Source of the DNA: Nitrospirota bacterium
GTDB taxonomy: Bacteria; Nitrospirota; Thermodesulfovibrionia; Thermodesulfovibrionales; UBA6898
Reading direction: 5' to 3'
NCBI GenBank assembly: GCA_004321925.1
Contig: SCQH01000058.1
Location: forward strand, 1 to 42,024
DNA: 42,024 nucleotides
The notes below the pieces were generated by a model, which saw only the letters and a program-made list of their open reading frames with translations, was not told the origin of the DNA and made no database searches. Below, piece after piece: positions 14,608 to 20,454 of the stretch. Made by a program: the position numbers and the translations under genes. Each line of letters opens with the position of its first letter. Positions within the stretch are counted from its first letter, which is position 1.

Positions 14608-15261
14608 TCACTGCCGGATGCTTTTTCTTCTGCTGCTCTTTCGCGAATAGGGACAGACCGTTATGCAGAAACCGCAGTTCGGCCTCTCATCGAGGGCGGT
14701 CCTTCTGCTTTTCAGGGCCCGGCATTTGTCATACTGGACCAGGACCCTCAGCGGGTCACGCACGGACCAGAGATGCCCTTCCAGTGCCTGCGACGGGCAG
14801 TGCGTCACGCAGAGCTCGCAGGTCCCGCACTCTGATTCCGAGGTCGGCTCATCCGGGACGAACGGCGCATTGGTCAGCACCGTTGCCCAGGACAGCTTCG
14901 AGCCATACTGCCTGTTGATCAAAAGCCCGTTCTTGCCGATCCAGCCGAGTCCCGAGCAGGTGGCCGCGGTCTTGTGGCAAAAGAGCTTATACAGCTTTGT
15001 GATGTACTTGGCCTTGCGTCTGTCAGAGTCCGGCGGTATCAGCAGGCTCCTGAATCCCCTGACCTTCAGCCAGCCCGAGGCCAGGTCCTGCAGCCCTGAG
15101 AGCAGTTCCACGGTCTCTGCCCCGAGGCTCCTGTTGACGGCGATCGCGATGCCCCGGTTGAGGTGGCTGATCTCGGCCGACAGGGCCGGGGTCACATCAC
15201 CGACCCCGACGAGCGTTGCGCCCTCCCTCAGCAGGAAACGCTTCAGGGGCTCTGTCTCCAC
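14608..15261 (-). CDS. QueG-like double [4Fe-4S] protein, corrinoid-pathway accessory
   Basis: The protein has 217 residues. Its first part resembles the N-terminal region of epoxyqueuosine reductase QueG (GLGWIGKNGLLINRQYGSKL near residue 105). Two [4Fe-4S] motifs follow: CGTCELCVTHCP near 145 and CGFCITVCPYS near 196, with an extra Cys (DKCRA) near 180. It lacks the C-terminal HEAT-repeat domain of QueG. QueG-type proteins bind cobalamin and reduce through Fe-S clusters. In corrinoid methyltransferase operons such short relatives probably supply electrons to, or maintain, the corrinoid. It lies three bases after the corrinoid protein gene, supporting that role over tRNA modification. Confidence 0.85.
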   Translation of the reverse strand: METEPLKRFLLREGATLVGVGDVTPALSAEISHLNRGIAIAVNRSLGAETVELLSGLQDLASGWLKVRGFRSLLIPPDSDRRKAKYITKLYKLFCHKTAATCSGLGWIGKNGLLINRQYGSKLSWATVLTNAPFVPDEPTSESECGTCELCVTHCPSQALEGHLWSVRDPLRVLVQYDKCRALKSRRTALDERPNCGFCITVCPYSRKSSRRKSIRQ

Positions 15262-15264
15262 GGT

Positions 15265-15948
15265 CTACTTCTTCAGTTTCTCTTCCCTGAGCTTCTTGAG
15301 GAAGGCGACCATCTTGATGGCTTCCTTGAGCGCGTTGCTTGCGTCCTCGGCATACCCGTCAGCGCCCCATTTGTCGGCAAGCTCCTTGGAGGTCGGGGCC
15401 CCGCCGATCATGATCATGCAGTCGGGGTTCTTTGCCTTGATCTTCTCGATGATCTTCGGCATGCCGACCATGGAGGTGGTCATCATGGCCGACAGGCAGA
15501 CTATCTCGGAGTCTGTCTTGAGCTGCTCATCGACGAACTTGTCCAGAGGCACGTCCCGGCCGAGGTCATAGACATTGAAGCCTGCGACATCGAACATCAT
15601 CTTCACGAGGTTCTTCCCGATATCATGGACGTCCCCTTCGACCGTGCCGATGACGACCGACCCCTTGACCCCGAGGTCCATCTGCTTGCAGTGCGGCTTC
15701 AGGATGTCGAGTCCGGCATACAGGGCGTCGGCGCACATCAGGATCTCAGGGACAAAATATTCCTGGGCCTCAAAGAGCCTGCCGACCTCTTCCATGCCGG
15801 AGACGAGGCCGTCGAAGATGGCCTCGTTGGCGTCCAGCCCTGCGTCGACCGCTTCCTGGGCGCCCTCCCTGCAGGCGTCCTCGTCATACTGGATGACCCC
15901 GTTCTTCAGTTTTTCATAGATCTCATTCTTTCTCGCGTCATCAACCAT
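15265..15948 (-). CDS. Methyltransferase corrinoid-binding protein (MtaC/MtbC/MttC-like)
   Basis: The protein has 227 residues in two domains: an N-terminal helical B12-binding cap (about 1-90, with EALFDGL-like and EEVGRLFEAQEYFVPEIL segments) and a Rossmann B12-binding domain. The cobalt-ligating motif D106-x-H108-xx-G111 sits in GDVHDIGKN. The other base-binding segments are SAMMTTSM near residue 155 and IGGAPTS near 185. It carries the methyl group between the methyltransferases of the cluster on its cobalt. The ATG overlaps the stop of the MtaA-like gene (TAATG), so the two are tightly coupled. This is the only corrinoid carrier protein in the block. Confidence 0.96.
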   Translation of the reverse strand: MVDDARKNEIYEKLKNGVIQYDEDACREGAQEAVDAGLDANEAIFDGLVSGMEEVGRLFEAQEYFVPEILMCADALYAGLDILKPHCKQMDLGVKGSVVIGTVEGDVHDIGKNLVKMMFDVAGFNVYDLGRDVPLDKFVDEQLKTDSEIVCLSAMMTTSMVGMPKIIEKIKAKNPDCMIMIGGAPTSKELADKWGADGYAEDASNALKEAIKMVAFLKKLREEKLKK

Positions 15949-16976
15949 TACTTTTTACCTCCGTATTTTTTTACTTCATCCATCATCGCTTCCATATTCT
16001 GCGGCGGCACGGTCGGCCAGATGTCGCAGCCGGGCCATACCCCGCTCACCCCGTCGTCAATGCACTTTCTGACCGACTGCCGCACGATCTCCTCACTGCC
16101 TGAGACCAGCACGTTGTAGGCGTCCATATTGCCGAAGATGATGGCATCAGGACCGAGCTTCTTCCTCGACTCTGCAACATCGTTCTTCTGCTCGACGCTG
16201 ATCGCCGTGGGGCCTGCCTCCATCATGGACGTGACGATCTCGTTCGTCTTGCCGCAGATATGCAGGACGGAAAAGACGGAGAGCGCCTTCATCACCTTCT
16301 GGAGCGGCGGCAGGATAAGGCTCTTGAAGACCCGCGGGCTGAGCACGTCGCTGGTCGCGCCCATCTCCCTGACCGTGATGAAGTCCACCCCTGCCTTCTC
16401 ATACTCCTTTGCGACCAGGATGATGGCGTCGGCGCAGAGGTCCAGAAGCTTCGCGACCTTATCCGCCTTCTTGAACGAAAGCTTCAGGAGATCGTTCAGT
16501 TCCATGATCTGGCCGGCCAGGGTGAAGGGCCCGAGGACGTAGGAGCCGATCGCGACCTCCTTCCCGATATCGGCCTTAAGGAGCCCGATCGCTTCCCGCA
16601 TCAGCGGGATCCTGCCCTTTTCGGACAGGCCCTCCGGGAGTTTGATCGTATCCATCTCTGCCTCGTTATGGATCAGTTTTTCCTTGATCGTCGGATAGAG
16701 GATGCCTTCCGCCTGCGGGTAGACATTGATCACGCAGCCCATGGCCTCTGCCTCGACACAGAGGTCGACCGGCACGACCCCGCACTCGTAACCGAACAGT
16801 TTGTAGGTGGTCGCCGCGGTCTCTGCCATCTGCTTCGCGTCAAGGTGGATGCCGGCAAAGCGGTACCCGAGCTTATTGATGCCGGTCTCGGTGATATTTC
16901 CCATGCCGCTGAAGCAGGGCACCCTGTCGACCGGTTCCTTCCTGAAGACCTTTAATACTCTCTCTCGTGAATTCAT
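15948..16976 (-). CDS. MtaA/MtbA-like methylcobamide:coenzyme M methyltransferase (UroD fold)
   Basis: The 342-residue TIM-barrel protein begins MNSRERVLKVFRKEPVDRVP, the usual opening of MtaA/MtbA. It contains VEAEAMGC near residue 75 and the zinc site of the family: H239 and C241 in LHICGKTN plus C317 in GCDIWPTVPPQN. In methanogens, zinc in this HxC...C site activates coenzyme M thiol for attack on methyl-cobalamin. The presence of coenzyme M synthesis genes in the same block strongly favours CoM as the thiol substrate here. The ATG at 16976 has AAAGGAG upstream; a TTG extends the frame 21 bases further. It is fused by a TAATG overlap to the corrinoid protein gene and lies 26 bases after the MtrH-like gene. 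Confidence 0.9.
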   Translation of the reverse strand: MNSRERVLKVFRKEPVDRVPCFSGMGNITETGINKLGYRFAGIHLDAKQMAETAATTYKLFGYECGVVPVDLCVEAEAMGCVINVYPQAEGILYPTIKEKLIHNEAEMDTIKLPEGLSEKGRIPLMREAIGLLKADIGKEVAIGSYVLGPFTLAGQIMELNDLLKLSFKKADKVAKLLDLCADAIILVAKEYEKAGVDFITVREMGATSDVLSPRVFKSLILPPLQKVMKALSVFSVLHICGKTNEIVTSMMEAGPTAISVEQKNDVAESRKKLGPDAIIFGNMDAYNVLVSGSEEIVRQSVRKCIDDGVSGVWPGCDIWPTVPPQNMEAMMDEVKKYGGKK

Positions 16977-17002
16977 TAACGATGATTCTCCTTTCAACCT
17001 GA

Positions 17003-17962
17003 TTATTTGCCTTTTTTCCTTGACCCGCCCTCCTGGAGCTTGGTGATGAACTCGCCGAAATACTTTCTCAGCGGGAGGTTGGGGTTGTCATATATTATTC
17101 CGGACTCGTCATAGACGAGGGTGGTCAGCAGCATATGCGCGCTTGCCACTGCCGGGAAGACCCGGGGCGCGGTGATCACCGGTCCGCAGAAATTGAAATC
17201 GGACCAGAGCGCCGACGCCATGCCCTGCACCACGGCATCCATGGCCTTGAAACCGTCAAGCCCCCAGATGTCCTTGATCTCCTTCCACATATGGGTGCCG
17301 TTAGAGTAGGCCCCGCCGCAGGGCAGGCCATGTTTTTCCTTGATCATCCTGTTGGCAACGAGCGAGAACGAGGTCGAGGGGAGGTTCATGACCGAGGTGT
17401 CGACGATGACCGTCTCAAAGGAGTCCGCCCCCTGCGCCATGATCGCCTCAAGGGATTTCACCCGCCCCGCAGGCGACTGGTCCTGGTCGTCGAACGCCTG
17501 TATGACCACATGTTTTATCCCGAGGTCCTTCAGTCTCTGGACCTGGCCTTTGATGTCCTTGTCCCAGGGGGTGATGCTGTTATACAGGAATTTGTCCTGG
17601 ACGCCGAGCTGGGCGACATATTCCGTCGCCTTTGCCCTCTGATCGGCCACCCACATGTCGATGCCAAAGGGCATGGAGGTATTCTCAAGATAAAAATCAA
17701 TATAGGTCTTCGCCTCGTCCGGAGTGTTGGCAACCATGGCGATCATGGCAGGAACGCCGGTGGCCCCGGAGATCTGCTCGACCTGTTTTAACATCTCCTT
17801 TGTCCTGACGCGGTCGAAATTGCCCTTCCGGTCGGTCTTGCTGACGCTGTCCTTGTTATGGAACAGCGAAGCTATCATAAGCGGCGGGTTCTCACCGGGC
17901 TGGCCGCCCACGGGGATGCCGCTGAAGTTGAATACCTTTTGCTCTTTATCAAATCTGAACAT
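17003..17962 (-). CDS. MtrH family methyltransferase (tetrahydrofolate/pterin:corrinoid)
   Basis: The 319-residue protein begins MFRFDKEQKVFNFSGIPVGG, the standard opening of MtrH. It has the family segments PPLMIASLFHNKD near residue 25, GVPAMIAMVANTP near 70, and the late GLPCGGAYSNGTH. In methanogens MtrH moves methyl between methyl-tetrahydromethanopterin and the corrinoid of the Mtr complex. Bacterial relatives, such as glycine betaine and related demethylation systems, use tetrahydrofolate. No membrane Mtr subunits are present, so it must work with the soluble corrinoid protein encoded nearby. AAAGGAG precedes the ATG. Paired with the CoM methyltransferase it would complete a soluble methyl-pterin to CoM exchange. 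Confidence 0.93.
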   Translation of the reverse strand: MFRFDKEQKVFNFSGIPVGGQPGENPPLMIASLFHNKDSVSKTDRKGNFDRVRTKEMLKQVEQISGATGVPAMIAMVANTPDEAKTYIDFYLENTSMPFGIDMWVADQRAKATEYVAQLGVQDKFLYNSITPWDKDIKGQVQRLKDLGIKHVVIQAFDDQDQSPAGRVKSLEAIMAQGADSFETVIVDTSVMNLPSTSFSLVANRMIKEKHGLPCGGAYSNGTHMWKEIKDIWGLDGFKAMDAVVQGMASALWSDFNFCGPVITAPRVFPAVASAHMLLTTLVYDESGIIYDNPNLPLRKYFGEFITKLQEGGSRKKGK

Positions 17963-18014
17963 TACGTCTCCTTTTTCCGAAATTGTGCTAATATACTATA
18001 TCTCTCATCTCTGG

Positions 18015-18057
18015 GCAGCTCTTCTCCATCCTAATGAAGAGAGCTGCTCTCTTTTTT
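18015..18057 (+). terminator. Terminator-like hairpin oriented against the operon
   Basis: GCAGCTCT at 18015-18022 pairs with AGAGCTGC at 18040-18047. On the plus strand it is followed by TCTCTTTTTT, the form of an intrinsic terminator. All genes here run on the minus strand, where the hairpin has an A-rich side first and no T tract after it. It could end an antisense transcript or act as an mRNA-stability hairpin in the 114-base gap between the CMD-like and MtrH-like genes. Confidence 0.5.
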
Positions 18058-18076
18058 ATTATTTCAGTTCACATCC

Positions 18077-18523
18077 CTAGAATACGCCGTGGTCGAACTT
18101 CGGTGCCGGCAGGTATTCCCACTTCTCGCCCTTGCGGTATTTTGCCTCGATGTCAAGGCACTTCAGGGCATACTCAAATGCATAGGGGATGCCGGGGCCG
18201 CCCGGGACAAAGCCTGCCAGGATCATGCCGACCGAGGCCGCCTCGAAGATCTCGCCGGTGGTAGCGCCTGCATTGATGGCCGGGATCACATGGATGATGC
18301 AGCGCGGTGAGCAGTAGGCAACGCCGCCTGACATGAACATGAGTTCCTTGGTCTTCCGCGAGAGCGCGCCGTCTCCGAATATGCTTTCATAGAAGTCTGC
18401 GAAGGTCCTTCCCGGATCAGGGGTGACCGTGTTGATGATCTGGAACATCCGCGGGACGAACCCGCATTTCTTCTGCATGTACTCGTTAACTTCCTCTACG
18501 GTCATTTTTTTTGCATCTGCCAT
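18077..18523 (-). CDS. CMD/AhpD-like small protein in the methyltransferase block
   Basis: From the ATG at 18523 the product has 148 residues. It resembles the carboxymuconolactone decarboxylase/AhpD fold: ALSRKTKELMFMSGGVAYCSPRC near 65-85, then INAGATTGEIFEAASVGMILAG. The Cys pair is CSPRC (three residues apart) followed by IIH, whereas AhpD has CxxC then His, so it may bind a cofactor or perform thiol redox in a different way. Two good in-frame starts exist: 18523 (GGGAGG upstream) and 18595 (also GGGAGG upstream), the latter adding 24 residues. Such proteins are common companions in bacterial methyltransferase clusters; the exact role is not known. Confidence 0.8.
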   Translation of the reverse strand: MADAKKMTVEEVNEYMQKKCGFVPRMFQIINTVTPDPGRTFADFYESIFGDGALSRKTKELMFMSGGVAYCSPRCIIHVIPAINAGATTGEIFEAASVGMILAGFVPGGPGIPYAFEYALKCLDIEAKYRKGEKWEYLPAPKFDHGVF

Positions 18524-18698
18524 TGGTGTTTCCTCCCTTTGTGTGCTTTCCGGCCCCAGGGCCAGGAATTTCCTGATAACATCAATAATTCCCATTGCTT
18601 CCTCCCAGGTGAAACGGGTCATGCGCCTCGTTGATCTTTATGCCTCCACCTCCTTTCATCGGTCTATTCATCGCTCGGGGCCTTGCTCCGGGCAGTGC

Positions 18699-19742
18699 TC
18701 AGTATTTCCAGTTGAACGCCGTATCATGGAAGATCCTGAGGTTCTCATACGGTATGGTCGGGGGGATATCACAACCGGGGACGAGGATGAAGCCGCCGTC
18801 TGCGCCGGCTATCCCGATCACCTCTTTGCAGGCTGCCTCGACCTCGGCCGCGGTCTTGTTCAGCAGGACATGCACCGGCGCGACGTTGCCGCCGAAGCTC
18901 ATCTTGCCCTGGAGGACCTCTTTGGCCTTTGCGATATCGACCTTCTGGTCGAAGAATATGCTGCTGCAGCCGGTGTCGATGAACTGTTCGAGCCGGTCTC
19001 CGGTATTGCCGCAGATATGCAGGATGGTATGGGCATTTTTGGACTTTGCCCAGTCGCTCATCTTTCTGAGCGGGGGCACGGCGAATTTCGCCATCTGCTT
19101 AGGATTGATCAGGTCTCCCGAGGCCGTCGGATCGGCGATGCTCAGGCAATTAATGCTGCCGTCGGCGATCAGGGGCTCATACAGATGGATAAGCAGGTTG
19201 GCGCAGAAGTTGACCATTGCCTCCACAAAGGCAGGCTTCTTGAACGTATACTTCATGAAGGCCTCTTCCCCGACGAACCGGGCGGCCAGGGTGAACGGGC
19301 CCCAGCAGGTCATCGTCACCAGGTACTTCCTGCCGATCGCCTTGCTGACGAGCCGTGTTGCCTCCATGACATTATTGATGACCGGGTCCTTGAAAAGGTC
19401 GTCCATATTCAGCTTGGCGATCTCCTCTTCAGCCGTGACGAAATGTGCGGTAAGGTCGGGAGCCCCGATCTCACGGTATTTGATGCCGGCTCCGAAGGCG
19501 GTCCCGAGCGCAGAGGCATGAAAGTTATTGAAGCCGGAGCCGACATAGACCACGTCGGACCGGATCCTCTCTGCCTCCTTTATGCACATGTCCGCCATCT
19601 TTGCCGCGTCCTTTGCAAGCTCCTCGAAGGTCGAGCCATAGTCCTTGATGCTCCACATGCCGCCGCCGAAGATAGTCACCGGGACACGCTCTGTTTTGCC
19701 GCCTTCAAATGCCTTCAGAATGATCTCTCTTGGTTCCATCAT
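18699..19742 (-). CDS. UroD/MtaA-family zinc methyltransferase
   Basis: The 347-residue TIM-barrel protein begins with two Met codons just after AAGGAGG. The family zinc site is present: H242 and C244 in LHICGNTGDR and C324 in GCDIPPTIPYEN. It also has the barrel segment TMTCWGPFTLA near residue 145. It is clearly diverged from the other UroD-type protein in the block and lacks its VEAEAMGC segment. It may therefore be the substrate-specific enzyme that takes a methyl (or alkyl) group from an external donor to the corrinoid, or an alternative CoM methyltransferase. It is the first enzyme gene of the block. The zinc ligands indicate a methyltransferase, not uroporphyrinogen decarboxylase. Confidence 0.9.
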   Translation of the reverse strand: MMEPREIILKAFEGGKTERVPVTIFGGGMWSIKDYGSTFEELAKDAAKMADMCIKEAERIRSDVVYVGSGFNNFHASALGTAFGAGIKYREIGAPDLTAHFVTAEEEIAKLNMDDLFKDPVINNVMEATRLVSKAIGRKYLVTMTCWGPFTLAARFVGEEAFMKYTFKKPAFVEAMVNFCANLLIHLYEPLIADGSINCLSIADPTASGDLINPKQMAKFAVPPLRKMSDWAKSKNAHTILHICGNTGDRLEQFIDTGCSSIFFDQKVDIAKAKEVLQGKMSFGGNVAPVHVLLNKTAAEVEAACKEVIGIAGADGGFILVPGCDIPPTIPYENLRIFHDTAFNWKY

Positions 19743-19758
19743 GCCTCCTTGGTTTTTA

Positions 19759-20103
19759 TTAGTTCAGATGCCTGAGTCTCGGAAGTTCGTGTATCGTCTG
19801 CCTGAAGGCCGCAAGGTCGAGCGGCGCCTCGATGCTGAGCGCATCCGTATCAAGCTTGTCATATCCTATGAAAATGACAAGCAGCTCCGGCAGGACAGCC
19901 TTGAAGATCTTTATGGCGGCCTCGACCGACAGGCCGAAGGGTTCGGCGTCCATGACGACCGCCGTGTAATCCTCCCTGAGGACCATCTGGACGGCCAGGG
20001 AAGGGTGGTCAGCGGTCTCGACCGAATACCCCTCGTCCCTGAGCATCCCGTAAAGGTTCTTGGTCAGCAGCTGGTTATTCAGGCATAAAAGCAGGTCGGT
20101 CAT
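19759..20103 (-). CDS. Degenerate receiver-like protein heading the methyltransferase block
   Basis: The 114-residue single-domain protein has the strand/helix pattern of a response-regulator receiver: MTDLLLCLNNQLLTKNLYGMLRDEGYSV, then AVVMDAEP with a possible phospho-acceptor D52, then LLVIFIGYD. The N-terminal acidic pair is replaced (LCLNNQ), the Thr/Ser after the fourth strand is Gly, and the C-terminal Lys is missing, so normal phosphorylation is doubtful. It lies 16 bases before the first methyltransferase gene and just downstream of a sigma-54-type promoter. The predicted transcript start is only about two bases before the ATG, which has no good ribosome site, so translation may be leaderless. 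It may be a regulatory or scaffold protein. Confidence 0.7.
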   Translation of the reverse strand: MTDLLLCLNNQLLTKNLYGMLRDEGYSVETADHPSLAVQMVLREDYTAVVMDAEPFGLSVEAAIKIFKAVLPELLVIFIGYDKLDTDALSIEAPLDLAAFRQTIHELPRLRHLN

Positions 20104-20115
20104 ACCTAATAATTG

Positions 20116-20131
20116 TGCAAGTACGGTGCCA
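20116..20131 (-). promoter_or_regulatory. Sigma-54-type promoter of the methyltransferase/CoM operon
   Basis: On the minus strand the sequence TGGCACCGTACTTGCA matches TGGCACG-N4-TTGCA at all defined positions but one (C for G at the seventh). The -12 base falls at about 20117, so transcription should start near 20105, immediately before the first gene. Control by an enhancer-binding activator and a substrate signal would suit a methyl-utilisation operon; no such activator gene is in the window. Confidence 0.75.
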
Positions 20132-20195
20132 CGGAAATTATTCCAGATATATCAGTAGGTTATAAAACAGAGCACTTCAGAATGCGGAAAAAACG

Positions 20196-20243
20196 TAGAA
20201 AAATACCCCGCCCGCTGGGGAATATTTACTCAAACCGGCGGGG
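20196..20243 (-). terminator. Intrinsic terminator of the cbb3 oxidase operon
   Basis: On the minus strand CCCCGCC (20243-20237) pairs with GGCGGGG (20212-20206) across a 24-base loop, followed by TATTTTTCT. It lies 25 bases past the ccoS stop and before the next minus-strand promoter. Confidence 0.75.
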
Positions 20244-20267
20244 CTTCATTGCATGGCTCATTTCTTA

Positions 20268-20450
20268 TTATCCGGTCTTATTGTCCGGCGGGGCAGGCTT
20301 CTTTTTTTCATCCTCATCGTCCTCGAGCATCCGGTATTTCGGCCCCTCGGGGTCGTCGTACTGGCCGCTTTTGACCGACCAGACAAAGAAGAGCCAGGCC
20401 CCGATCCCGAGGACCAGGGAGAGAAATATCAGGAAGGTGATCGTCCACAT
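20268..20450 (-). CDS. ccoS: cbb3 oxidase maturation protein CcoS
   Basis: The protein has 60 residues: one N-terminal membrane helix (about 3-26), then the CcoS hallmark FVWSVKSGQYDDPEGPKYRML and an acidic/basic tail. CcoS is needed for insertion of heme and copper into the catalytic subunit of cbb3 oxidases. It is the last gene of the operon, four bases after ccoI, the usual ccoI-ccoS pairing. Confidence 0.92.
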   Translation of the reverse strand: MWTITFLIFLSLVLGIGAWLFFVWSVKSGQYDDPEGPKYRMLEDDEDEKKKPAPPDNKTG

Positions 20451-20454
20451 CAGG

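Noticed and set aside
15948-19742. Calling the two UroD-fold proteins uroporphyrinogen decarboxylases
   Set aside because: Both have the HxC...C zinc site of thiol methyltransferases and lie beside corrinoid genes; no heme pathway genes are nearby.
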